Source of the DNA: a virus
Length of the DNA stretch: 35,158 nucleotides
IMG/VR virus record: IMGVR_UViG_3300000176_000003
Coordinates: 64,001 to 99,158 of that record
Strand: one strand, 5' to 3'
This document shows, one piece after another, positions 15,437 through 22,559 of this stretch. Positions within the stretch are counted from its first letter, which is position 1; each line of letters begins with the position of its first letter. The position numbers and the translations under genes were made by a program. Under the pieces are notes generated by a model, which ran no database searches, was not told where the DNA came from, and saw only the letters and a program-made list of their open reading frames with translations.

Positions 15437-15637
15437 TTAAAAATCATCCTTAACATAAATTTCAACACTAGTATCAGGCTCAATGTTATTCATGATATTA
15501 TGAAGAAGCCATTCACGACAAATCTTCATATGATCATCTCTTTGCCAAACAATTTTATCATGAGATAGTTCAACACAATCATTAGCGATAAAATAAATTA
15601 ACTGTTCAGCAGTAAGATCATTTGTATATTTGCTCAC
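15437..15637 (-). CDS. Small hypothetical protein
   Basis: 66 residues; the start overlaps the stop of the phosphoesterase gene by 4 nt, so translation is probably coupled. Sequence includes LTAEQLIYFIANDCVELSHD and a basic/acidic mix (KIVWQRDDHMKICREWLLHN). No family recognised. Confidence 0.65.
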   Translation of the reverse strand: MSKYTNDLTAEQLIYFIANDCVELSHDKIVWQRDDHMKICREWLLHNIMNNIEPDTSVEIYVKDDF

Positions 15638-16194
15638 GAAATAGCCTTCCTCAAATCATCGATAGAAATTGGTGTATAATTGATCTGTTCTACAGATACA
15701 TTAAAATATCGTGGATCATTATCATACATGGTCATATAGCATCCACCCGGCATATACACTTCTCTTTCAATTGTAATACGATTTGCGTGTAGATGTCCAT
15801 GAACATTTACCTTAAATCGGTCAGAAACACAATCTGGATGAAGAGGCATATGAGTTAGAATGAATTGATCGACAAATACGCGATATGCTGAGACTTCATA
15901 GAAATACTTTAGATATTCCTTTGAACCAAAAATATCATGATTGCCCATAATCAGACGTTTCTCACCATTTAGACGAGACATAATAGGAAGAGACTTCTTA
16001 TTAATTACGACATCGCCAAGATGGTATACCTTATCATTCTTCTTGACTACTGAATTCCAGCGGTCAACCATAGCTTCATCCATTTCTTCGGCATTAGCAA
16101 AAGGACGTAGTGGAGTACCATCTTCTCGCTTGAATACCGTGCAGCACTTATCATGCCCAAAATGGGTGTCAGAAATAAAAAAAGTATTTGACAT
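15634..16194 (-). CDS. Calcineurin-like metallophosphoesterase
   Basis: 186 residues with the full two-metal phosphoesterase motif set in order: FISDTHFGH (residues 5-13, D-x-H), YHLGDVV (GD), LIMGNHD (GNHD), LTHMP (H), and NVHGHLH (GHxH). It belongs to the small YfcE/phage-type phosphoesterases; the substrate may be a phosphodiester or nucleotide but cannot be read from the sequence. Overlaps the next gene by 4 nt, typical of the operon. No signal peptide, so cytoplasmic. Confidence 0.9.
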   Translation of the reverse strand: MSNTFFISDTHFGHDKCCTVFKREDGTPLRPFANAEEMDEAMVDRWNSVVKKNDKVYHLGDVVINKKSLPIMSRLNGEKRLIMGNHDIFGSKEYLKYFYEVSAYRVFVDQFILTHMPLHPDCVSDRFKVNVHGHLHANRITIEREVYMPGGCYMTMYDNDPRYFNVSVEQINYTPISIDDLRKAIS

Positions 16195-16198
16195 TAAA

Positions 16199-16453
16199 TT
16201 AATCTTTATATTTTAGGGTTAACCGCTTAATTGTACGTTGTGGGATAATTTCTTCAAGTTCTACAATTTCTAGATTATCATCAATATATTCGATAATAGA
16301 ATCAAGTTCTGTATCAATAGCTAAAATAAATTCTGCACCCATCATGTATGTAAACGAAGATATATTAATCAAACTCTGAAGATATTCTCCCCATTCATCA
16401 TTTGATATATCTACATATTCCTGTATCTTTCGAAGTTTTTCAATCATGTCCAT
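16199..16453 (-). CDS. Small hypothetical protein
   Basis: 84 residues, acidic and mostly helical (MIEKLRKIQEYVDISNDEWG; LAIDTELDSIIEYIDDNLEI). The start overlaps the stop of the upstream gene (TGGACATGATTG junction); a second ATG two codons on is equally plausible. Unknown function. Confidence 0.6.
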   Translation of the reverse strand: MDMIEKLRKIQEYVDISNDEWGEYLQSLINISSFTYMMGAEFILAIDTELDSIIEYIDDNLEIVELEEIIPQRTIKRLTLKYKD

Positions 16454-16866
16454 AGCGATCTATAATATTTGCCAAAAAGCCTTAGTCCATTATCAATTTT
16501 AGCAGAATGAGCCTCATAAGCTTCTTGATCAAACCCATTACTAAAATATTGATGTTCCCATTCAGCATCAACAATTTCACCAAATGCCCATGTCATTTCA
16601 GCCAAAACCCATTTCCAACGAGAATGCCAATTTGAATCTATAGCCCAATCGAATTCTTTAGGTTCAGAATTGGTAGAACGGAGTTCTACTGGAACATCCT
16701 CATCATCAACTGCAGGTGAACCATGCTTAGCATTTACCATCTTTTGTAGAAGGGGGTGAATAATTAGAGCTAGTGTATGGTCAGCATTCCATAAATCTTG
16801 ATCATCAATTTGAACATCGACTCTACGTCCAGCATTCTTTTGATATTTACCAATCTTAACTTTCAT
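16444..16866 (-). CDS. Conserved hypothetical phage protein
   Basis: 140 residues. The pattern DLWNADHTLALIIHPLLQKM, then KHGSPAVDDEDVPVELRS and WHSRWKWVLAEMTWAFGEI, is one I recognise as recurring across T4-like and other large phages without known function. The Trp/His/Asp-rich text is well conserved, suggesting a folded enzyme-like or regulatory protein. Its ATG follows TAGGAG, downstream of dCMP deaminase. Confidence 0.75.
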   Translation of the reverse strand: MKVKIGKYQKNAGRRVDVQIDDQDLWNADHTLALIIHPLLQKMVNAKHGSPAVDDEDVPVELRSTNSEPKEFDWAIDSNWHSRWKWVLAEMTWAFGEIVDAEWEHQYFSNGFDQEAYEAHSAKIDNGLRLFGKYYRSLWT

Positions 16867-16877
16867 AACAAAATCTC

Positions 16878-17294
16878 CTAGTTCAATTCCAATATAATAC
16901 CAGCTTCATTAAACATGTCAAGAGTGATATTCCAATTAAATGTATCTACACGGTCTGGTCTATAGGTTACTACCCTAGATATTCCATTTTGGATGATTGA
17001 CATCGCACATTGGTTGCACGGAAGTAGAGGGACATACAGCGTACATCCTTCAACCGAATGCGGGGCATTATCTAGCGCATTTCTTTCAGCATGACAAACG
17101 AATAAATGTTTTGTTGGTCTATCTTCATACCGACTCTCTAGGTCTTGAACACCGCGAGGGAATCCGTTATATCCCATAGAAACAACGCGCTTTTTGTTAT
17201 CAACAATTACAGCACCAACTTTCGTCCGTGGATCATAAGACCACTGACTAATGTGTTCGGCTAGATCAAGAAACCGCTTATCCCACTTATTCAT
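16878..17294 (-). CDS. cd: dCMP deaminase
   Basis: Zinc enzyme that deaminates dCMP to dUMP, feeding dTMP synthesis by ThyX. 138 residues. Zinc and catalytic motifs are present: CHAERNALDN (HAE with the proton-shuttle Glu) and LLPCNQCA (PCxxC). N-terminal FLDLAEHISQWSYDPRTKVG is typical of phage and bacterial dCMP deaminases. Shorter than T4 Cd (193 residues), which carries an additional zinc-binding insertion. It lies between the MazG-like gene and a conserved hypothetical, in a dNTP-supply operon with nrdA, nrdB and thyX. Confidence 0.93.
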   Translation of the reverse strand: MNKWDKRFLDLAEHISQWSYDPRTKVGAVIVDNKKRVVSMGYNGFPRGVQDLESRYEDRPTKHLFVCHAERNALDNAPHSVEGCTLYVPLLPCNQCAMSIIQNGISRVVTYRPDRVDTFNWNITLDMFNEAGIILELN

Positions 17295-17295
17295 A

Positions 17296-17658
17296 TCAGC
17301 CTTCTAGAATCTTTCGTTCTAGTTCTAAATCACGATTTTCTGCTAGTTCGTTGGTAAACTTTTCTGGATACCTAGCACGCAGTTTTGCATTGTTCTTAGC
17401 CAAAACGCTCTCAAGAGAGATTCCCCTGTGATGTAGGTAGATACCAACATACCACATAACGTCACCAATTTCTTCATCTAGATTAACCAGATCAAGAGGC
17501 TTTCCATAAAACATATTCTTCTTAATAGGATCAAGAAGTTCGCCTGCCTCTGTAGAAATGCCGATTACGGCATGAACAATGTCTACAATACTAGGATCAA
17601 CGAAATAATTTTCAGTCTTGGTGCGTTGGGTATCTAGGATATAGTCACTTGGATTCAT
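17296..17658 (-). CDS. MazG-like nucleotide pyrophosphohydrolase
   Basis: 120 residues, all-alpha NTP-PPase fold. Metal-binding pattern: STEAGELLDPIKK (ExxE-type helix, about 35-47) and DEEIGDVMWYVGIYL (EExxD, about 60-74). MazG-like enzymes hydrolyse (d)NTPs to monophosphates or lower ppGpp; phage copies are often found with dNTP metabolism genes, as here. The gene follows dCMP deaminase's start by one base. The exact substrate is not evident. Confidence 0.87.
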   Translation of the reverse strand: MNPSDYILDTQRTKTENYFVDPSIVDIVHAVIGISTEAGELLDPIKKNMFYGKPLDLVNLDEEIGDVMWYVGIYLHHRGISLESVLAKNNAKLRARYPEKFTNELAENRDLELERKILEG

Positions 17659-17673
17659 TATATATGTCCTTTA

Positions 17674-17847
17674 TTAAAAGTCGCTTGTGATTAGTACACT
17701 ATTTGCCCAATCCATAAAATCAATTTCCAATGGATCTAAATTATTAGGATTGGTACGATATCTGATGAGAAGTTCGCACAGCTTTTCTTCGACCGCATGA
17801 ATACCATCATTTTCTGTCGGAAAATTAAAAATCTTAACTTCATCCAT
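17674..17847 (-). CDS. Small acidic protein behind an early promoter
   Basis: 57 residues, MDEVKIFNFPTENDGIHAVE and on to the C-terminus VLITSDF. The start is preceded by a near-perfect AGGAGGTG Shine-Dalgarno and a sigma70-like promoter, so despite its size it is very likely expressed. No homology recognised. Acidic, soluble, with one helical stretch (EEKLCELLIRY). First gene downstream of that promoter, ahead of MazG-like and dCMP deaminase. Confidence 0.75.
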   Translation of the reverse strand: MDEVKIFNFPTENDGIHAVEEKLCELLIRYRTNPNNLDPLEIDFMDWANSVLITSDF

Positions 17848-17877
17848 ATTACACCTCCTAATACAAAATGTATAGGT

Positions 17878-17906
17878 ACTATATAGTGTTTTTATGAGAA
17901 AATCAA
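17878..17906 (-). promoter_or_regulatory. Sigma70-like promoter
   Basis: On the minus strand TTGATT, 17-base spacer, TATAGT, about 30 bases ahead of the small gene starting at 17847. It would allow host RNA polymerase to transcribe the MazG/dCMP deaminase half of the operon independently. Confidence 0.6.
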
Positions 17907-17909
17907 GCG

Positions 17910-18311
17910 TTATTTTGATATGGCTTTTAGGTGAACTTCGGTTATCTTACAAGAAACCCATGAATTATAATAGGTTTCATTTAACAATGCGTCTTCAGCA
18001 AAAATAAACTTGGTTTCATAATAGGCACATTCAGATCGGTTTTTACATAACCTAAGGATTTCTCGATGAAATCCTTCTTTACCATATTTTTGGATATCTG
18101 CTAATAAATATTTTGATGATCCAAAATAGGTTTTCCAATCAGACTCTTTTCTGATTTTTTTCTTTTTACCATTGACTTGTTTTGTTCCGGCCAGGGTAAA
18201 GTATTTCCTGCCAATATACTGTTTTCCAGTAGTGGTGTGGGTTATTCTATAAACAAAACCGTATGCGCCATTTGGGTCTTCAAATTCAGACCCATTATAA
18301 AACCAAGTCAC
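17910..18311 (-). CDS. GIY-YIG-like conserved phage protein (Seg-like)
   Basis: 133 residues, GTG start overlapping the stop of the upstream gene (GTGA). GFVYRITHTTTGKQYIGRKY matches the two GIY-YIG strands (Y..Y-x10-YIG), followed by SDWKTYFGSSKYLLADIQKY and a helix with Glu (CAYYETKFIF). It belongs to a compact family common in T4-like phages, often labelled Seg-like homing endonuclease, although it lacks the usual C-terminal DNA-binding repeats. It may be a domesticated single-domain nuclease rather than a mobile one. Confidence 0.75.
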   Translation of the reverse strand: MTWFYNGSEFEDPNGAYGFVYRITHTTTGKQYIGRKYFTLAGTKQVNGKKKKIRKESDWKTYFGSSKYLLADIQKYGKEGFHREILRLCKNRSECAYYETKFIFAEDALLNETYYNSWVSCKITEVHLKAISK

Positions 18312-18457
18312 TCTTCGTAGTAATACTCGGAATCGGAATCATCTTCATCAACGAATTCTATATCTGAACCACAGAATGGACAATAATCCACCGAAGGTCC
18401 AGTATCAGAAATGACTCTAAATTCTTCTTCGCAACTGTTACAGGTAATCCATTTCAT
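18308..18457 (-). CDS. Small zinc-ribbon protein
   Basis: 49 residues with two Cys pairs, ITCNSCEE (CxxC) and YCPFCGS (CxxC), then an acidic Tyr-rich tail (DDSDSEYYYEE). A single zinc ribbon; role unknown, possibly nucleic-acid or protein binding. Its ATG overlaps the stop of the GIY-YIG ORF as TAATG. Because the end of that ORF is a copy of the nrdB 3' end, this TAATG was probably once the original nrdB/zinc-ribbon junction. Confidence 0.8.
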   Translation of the reverse strand: MKWITCNSCEEEFRVISDTGPSVDYCPFCGSDIEFVDEDDSDSEYYYEE

Positions 18458-18530
18458 TATAGGCTAAATCCCTTAAATGTAGTTTCGTTCACATCTTTAT
18501 TTATATCACCAATAATATAAGAAGTAATTT
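18457..18530 (-). repeat. Direct repeat, distal copy of the nrdB 3' end
   Basis: About 66 of 74 bases match 19626-19699 by hand alignment, including the TAA stop and the TAATG junction. It encodes ITSYIIGDINKDVNETTFKG as the tail of the GIY-YIG ORF. Confidence 0.9.
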
Positions 18531-19626
18531 CACCTTCTGTAGCATATCTAATTAATAAATCCATATTCTTCCCCCAACGACTTTTAGGCCATCCCAACGA
18601 TAACTGTTTTTGAAACGTTGCATATGAACGACCATTTTCCATACAATATTTTTTTAAATCATTGCTATAGATAAATATGTTTAGTCCTTCTATATATAGA
18701 AGTTTTACTCCGGGTCTATTATAATGTTTTTTTCCTCTATTTGCTGCACCAATTTTATTGGCAGTTTCTGTGCCTTTTACTATTACACCATATCTTGCGT
18801 TGTTTTTACCAGAAGAAGCTTCCCTAAGTTTGATCAAACTTATTTCGGAATGTTTATGCCCTTTAAACCAGCCGCCCGCAGCCGACTGTAATATATTTCG
18901 CTTAGTTCTTTGATCTTCCGCCCCACCACCATATATATCTTCATAAGATTTACCTTTATGATTGGGCGGTCTATTATCTTCGCATATATTTGTAAGGATG
19001 CCCCCAATATCATAATCAATTCTACCATATTTTTTGATAAGAGTTCTTTCGATGTCATATGCTAAAGATTCGTCTTCTATATTCTGGGCATAAAACTCAA
19101 TAACAGGAGAATACCCGAGAGATTTTAATTTTCGTATTTTTGCGCTTTTTCTATTATTTCCAGATCGAGATAACACAGATTCGCTGAAATGAGAAAGGGC
19201 TCTATCATCCTTACCCTTACCAATATAAAATACCTGATTATTTCTTGGATCAATTAGACCGTATACATAGTATAACATTTCAGTCTCCTTTATTCTATTT
19301 ATAAAGACTGTGTTTGCGGCATATGTAATATGCTCTTCAGTATGGTTTGTACCATAACAAAAAATATTATATTTCCTTTGATCTAGGGTTGGAGTAACAT
19401 CCACCAGTTTATTTCCAATATCAAGTACTGAGTGCTTGAATGCGTGAAGTATGTTGTGACTGTCTTTTATAATGTAATAACCTAAAACAGGATTTATCTC
19501 ACAGTTTTTGTGGCACAAAAAGGGTAGATCGCCTTCTCTAGGAGAAATAACTATTTCTCGCAATTTCGTTGCTTTTAATGCTTTAGCGAAAGCAACACAC
19601 TCTTCAATTTCGGGAATAAAGTACAT
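18457..19626 (-). CDS. Composite ORF: truncated CHxN-type domain + GIY-YIG homing endonuclease + NrdB C-terminal tail
   Basis: 389 residues in three unrelated parts. Residues 1-116 resemble a small papain-like family with FLCHKNCEINPVLGYY, HAFKHSVLD and LVDVTP (candidate Cys38, His65, Asp76); the identity is tentative. Residue 117 is a Met with AAGGAG and a late promoter upstream (both inside the frame), so the nuclease is probably made alone from 19278. MLYYVYGLIDPRNNQVFYIG is a clear GIY-YIG start, followed by basic NUMOD-like repeats (GGWFKGHKHSEISLIKLREA). The last 24 residues copy the end of NrdB (SYIIGDINKDVNETTFKGFS). The start is joined to the nrdB stop as TAATG. I infer a mobile insertion at the nrdB 3' end. 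Confidence 0.8.
   Translation of the reverse strand: MYFIPEIEECVAFAKALKATKLREIVISPREGDLPFLCHKNCEINPVLGYYIIKDSHNILHAFKHSVLDIGNKLVDVTPTLDQRKYNIFCYGTNHTEEHITYAANTVFINRIKETEMLYYVYGLIDPRNNQVFYIGKGKDDRALSHFSESVLSRSGNNRKSAKIRKLKSLGYSPVIEFYAQNIEDESLAYDIERTLIKKYGRIDYDIGGILTNICEDNRPPNHKGKSYEDIYGGGAEDQRTKRNILQSAAGGWFKGHKHSEISLIKLREASSGKNNARYGVIVKGTETANKIGAANRGKKHYNRPGVKLLYIEGLNIFIYSNDLKKYCMENGRSYATFQKQLSLGWPKSRWGKNMDLLIRYATEGEITSYIIGDINKDVNETTFKGFSL
19279..19303 (-). promoter_or_regulatory. Late promoter and ribosome binding site of the GIY-YIG gene, inside an open frame
   Basis: TATAAATA (19296-19303), then AAAGGAG, then ATG at 19278. The same bases are read in frame as VFINRIKETE of the fusion ORF. 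The layout closely matches that before the nrdA endonuclease at 24378. Confidence 0.75.
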
Positions 19627-19699
19627 TATAGGCTAAAACTCTTAAAAGTATTTTCGTCCACATCTTTGTTTATACCACCAATAATATATGAAGTAATTT
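19626..19699 (-). repeat. Direct repeat, copy within nrdB
   Basis: The end of nrdB itself, encoding ITSYIIGGINKDVDENTFKS. The partner is 18457-18530; the two copies bracket the GIY-YIG insertion. Confidence 0.9.
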
Positions 19700-20732
19700 G
19701 TCCTTGTTGTGGTGCGACTTGTACTTCTGCCCCCGATATCCACTTTTGAGTCCAAGGTAGAGGATTAGACCCCATAGACTTTCCATTAAGCCCAATAGCC
19801 CCCATACGCTTATGACCAATCCAATCGACATAATCGCAGAGAAGCTTTTCATTAAGACCAATCATAGAGCCATCCTTGAACAAATATTTTGCCCAAGTCT
19901 TTTCTTGATCAATAACTGAATCAAAAATATCAACCACTTCATTGTGAGTTTCTTCCTTGATCTTAGCAAAGTCTGGATCTTCTTGAGGAAGAATCTTTAG
20001 AAGTTGTTGAGTAGCTGCAAGGTGGACATTCTCATCACGAGCAATAAGCTTAATGATCTTAGCATTACCTTCCATTTTCTTGACTTCAGCAAATGCCCAA
20101 GAGCAAGCAAATGATACATAGAAACGAATGCCTTCAAGAGCATTAACTGCGTTAAGGCAGAGCCATAATGCTTTTTTATGATTAAAAGAACCACCATATT
20201 GCATAGCCGCATAATTATATGTTTCAATTACACTAGATATATTATTTTGAGCAATCAAATCATCGTAATACTTACTAATATCACCAGCACATTCTACAAT
20301 CTCTGGGATATCAAGCATCTCATCAAACACTACTGATGGATCGGGGTACACGTTACGAATGATATGAGTATATGAACGAGAGTGAATAGTCTCTGAAAAT
20401 GACCAAGTCTGAATCCAAGTCTCAAGTTCTGGAATAGAACAAATAGGAAGGAATGCTAGAGAGGGCGCTCTACCTTGAACCGAGTCCAAAAGAATCTGCC
20501 TCTTTAGATTGGAGGTAAAGATATGCTTCTCATGTGTAGTTAAGCTCTTAAAATCCTTACTATCTCGTGATAGTTCAATTTCTTCTGGACGCCAAAAAAA
20601 TGATAATTGTCTTTCTGTTAGCTTTTCAAATGCTGGATATTTTACTGATTCGTATCGAGCAATGTTAACTGGCTCTCCGAAGAAAGCCAGTTGCTTAGTA
20701 TGATCTACTTTATGTATATTAAATACTGACAT
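19626..20732 (-). CDS. nrdB: Ribonucleotide reductase class Ia small subunit
   Basis: R2 subunit carrying the di-iron centre and tyrosyl radical. 368 residues. Iron ligands are visible in order: Asp83 (LLDSVQG), Glu114 and His117 (SETIH), Glu200 (NALEGIRFY), Glu234 and His237 (ARDENVHL); radical Tyr121 is in HSRSYTHI. Spacings equal those of E. coli NrdB. The C-terminal tail SYIIGGINKDVDENTFKSFS is the peptide that docks on NrdA. The ATG overlaps the upstream stop as TAATG with AGAGGA before it. A diverged copy of the tail ends the following endonuclease ORF, so this 3' end may have been imported with the insertion. Confidence 0.96.
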   Translation of the reverse strand: MSVFNIHKVDHTKQLAFFGEPVNIARYESVKYPAFEKLTERQLSFFWRPEEIELSRDSKDFKSLTTHEKHIFTSNLKRQILLDSVQGRAPSLAFLPICSIPELETWIQTWSFSETIHSRSYTHIIRNVYPDPSVVFDEMLDIPEIVECAGDISKYYDDLIAQNNISSVIETYNYAAMQYGGSFNHKKALWLCLNAVNALEGIRFYVSFACSWAFAEVKKMEGNAKIIKLIARDENVHLAATQQLLKILPQEDPDFAKIKEETHNEVVDIFDSVIDQEKTWAKYLFKDGSMIGLNEKLLCDYVDWIGHKRMGAIGLNGKSMGSNPLPWTQKWISGAEVQVAPQQGQITSYIIGGINKDVDENTFKSFSL

Positions 20733-20929
20733 TATTCCTCTACTATTCTAAATGCTTTTCTAGACACTATTGTATCATAATTACGGCCCTTAAGTCTAAT
20801 CAAAAGACCATCACCTATACCAGAATATTGATGAGCAGATTCTACTTCCCATACTATACCAATTTCGCTCCACCATTGCGGATCATTAAATGTAATTTTC
20901 GTTCCTGGTGTAATTATTAAATCTTGCAT
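20732..20929 (-). CDS. Small hypothetical protein between nrdA and nrdB
   Basis: 65 residues from ATG at 20929 (MQDLIITPGTKITFNDPQWW), preceded by GGAAAATATGAT. A longer frame starts with TTG at 20959, overlapping the NrdA end; I prefer the ATG. Compact beta-rich look (IVWEVESAHQYSGIGDGLLI), reminiscent of small SH3-like barrels. Unrecognised; stop overlaps the nrdB start. Confidence 0.7.
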   Translation of the reverse strand: MQDLIITPGTKITFNDPQWWSEIGIVWEVESAHQYSGIGDGLLIRLKGRNYDTIVSRKAFRIVEE

Positions 20930-20946
20930 ATCATATTTTCCATGTT

Positions 20947-21951
20947 TTAAATAGTACAACTATCACAATTTTCTTCGTCAGTGTCACCTTTCGCCAGTTC
21001 TTCTACCCTCATTTCACCAGCACCATCATTCGTATTATTATAATAAAGCGTCTTAATACCATACTTATATGCCATCAAAATATGCTTTAACATTTCCGAT
21101 AATGGAATCTTTTCATCAGGATAGAACTTTGGATTATAAGAAGTATTAGTAGAAATAGATTGGTCAATCCACTTTTGTAATACAGCCATAATCTTTAGAT
21201 ATCCTTCTGGTGAAGATTGGTCCCACAGAAGTTCATACTTATTTTTAAGTTTGCGCACTTCGGGAACAACTTGCTTTAATACACCTTCACGAGAACTCTT
21301 AATCGACACTAAAGCACGCGGAGGTTCAATTCCATTTGTAGAATTAGACACTTGAGCAGAAGTTTCTGCTGGCATTAGAGCCATTAGAGTAGAGTTACGA
21401 ATGCCGTATAGATCAGCTTCTTCACGAAGAAGATTCCAGTCCATGGACACAGGACGCGAAGTTAATTCATCAACCTCCTTCTTATATGTATCTATAGGAA
21501 ATTGGCCATGCCCATACTTAGTTTCATACCACTTATCACAGGCTCCCTTTTCTTTGGCTAGATCAATAGAAGCTTTAATTAGATAATAAGACCAAGCTTC
21601 TGTATATTGGTCAATTAAATCTAGATTGGGATTAGTATAGGTCATATCGTTCTTAGCCATCCAATATGCTAGATTGATAATACCAATACCTAAAGGGCGA
21701 CGATTCATTGTAGAAAGTTGTGCAGCAAGAACAGGGTAACTCTGATAATCAAGTAGAGCATCAAGAGCGCGTACTGCTAGAGTACAGGGCTTTTCAAAAT
21801 CAGATGTCTTTTTAATTTTACCCCAATTTATCGCACTCAAAGTGCATAAGCTAATCTCAGATTTACAATCCGATTCAAATATATCAGTCACATATACATG
21901 ATCTGAATCATCATGATCAATATTATCAACAATTTCGTATTTAAAATTCAT
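20947..21951 (-). CDS. nrdA: Ribonucleotide reductase large subunit, C-terminal piece (NrdA-c)
   Basis: 334 residues. From about residue 31 it is NrdA beginning at SEISLCTLSAINWG, whose Cys36 corresponds to E. coli Cys462 of the active-site disulfide. MALMPAETSAQVSNSTNGIEP is the conserved loop region, TLYYNN contains the radical-transfer Tyr pair, and the end CDSCTI is the redox-shuttle CxxC. The first ~30 residues (MNFKYEIVDNIDHDDSDHVY and on) do not match NrdA and look like a tail created by the break. There is no intein sequence at this junction. The start overlaps the stop of the endonuclease-like ORF upstream. It presumably assembles non-covalently with the other part, as in Aeromonas phage Aeh1. 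Confidence 0.92.
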   Translation of the reverse strand: MNFKYEIVDNIDHDDSDHVYVTDIFESDCKSEISLCTLSAINWGKIKKTSDFEKPCTLAVRALDALLDYQSYPVLAAQLSTMNRRPLGIGIINLAYWMAKNDMTYTNPNLDLIDQYTEAWSYYLIKASIDLAKEKGACDKWYETKYGHGQFPIDTYKKEVDELTSRPVSMDWNLLREEADLYGIRNSTLMALMPAETSAQVSNSTNGIEPPRALVSIKSSREGVLKQVVPEVRKLKNKYELLWDQSSPEGYLKIMAVLQKWIDQSISTNTSYNPKFYPDEKIPLSEMLKHILMAYKYGIKTLYYNNTNDGAGEMRVEELAKGDTDEENCDSCTI

Positions 21952-22543
21952 TATATTTCCTTATATGTTTAGTGAAATTTCCTAAATCCCATTCTTTGTG
22001 ACAACACACACAACATATTTTTTTACCCTGTAAATGAGATGTTCCATTTGGTGCTTTTTTGAGATTATATTTGCCTCGTTTTTTATTTAATTTAGATTTT
22101 CTCATTTTTTCTTTAGTTTTATCAGAAATGTGAATAACTCCACGCAAACCTTTATTCCAAGGAGTCTTTCCTTTCTTACTTAATGAAAGTTTTTTTCTAT
22201 GTTCTATTGTTTGAGGTCTTTTAGGTATACCTTTTTGTGTTTTGCTAATTTTATTTTTATGTTCTTCACTTAATCCCATTTTAGATGGGTTGTTTAGTTT
22301 CATTCTATTAGATGTATTTAAAGGGTGTTCTTTTGATTGCCAATAATGATCATTATGCTCAATTTTATTTTTTTGTGCTTTAGAAAGGGTTTCTCTTACT
22401 TCTAACGATCTAATTTTTCCTTTATTGCTTTTAGATATTTTATCTGCGGTGGAAGAGCCTTTAACAATTCGTCCTAAAGAGGGCGAGATTTTATTTACAA
22501 CGGCTTTGCTATTATTCCAAACTTCCCAATCATCTTTATACAT
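21941..22543 (-). CDS. NUMOD-repeat endonuclease remnant splitting nrdA
   Basis: 200 residues. Begins MYKDDWEVWNNSKAVVNKIS, a junction motif found after the catalytic domain in GIY-YIG endonucleases, then several NUMOD3-type repeats (ADKISKSNKGK, LSEEHKNKISKTQKG, TIEHRKKLSLSKKGKTPWNK) and a C-terminal zinc finger (CCVCCHKEW...FTKHIRKY). No GIY-YIG or HNH catalytic module is visible, so it is probably a remnant with DNA-binding parts only. Its start lies 17 bases after the NrdA-b stop, with no clear Shine-Dalgarno; its stop overlaps the NrdA-c start by 11 nt. Position corresponds to the mobE insertion region of phage Aeh1 nrdA. Confidence 0.75.
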   Translation of the reverse strand: MYKDDWEVWNNSKAVVNKISPSLGRIVKGSSTADKISKSNKGKIRSLEVRETLSKAQKNKIEHNDHYWQSKEHPLNTSNRMKLNNPSKMGLSEEHKNKISKTQKGIPKRPQTIEHRKKLSLSKKGKTPWNKGLRGVIHISDKTKEKMRKSKLNKKRGKYNLKKAPNGTSHLQGKKICCVCCHKEWDLGNFTKHIRKYNEF

Positions 22544-22559
22544 TAGTTTAGTATTAATA

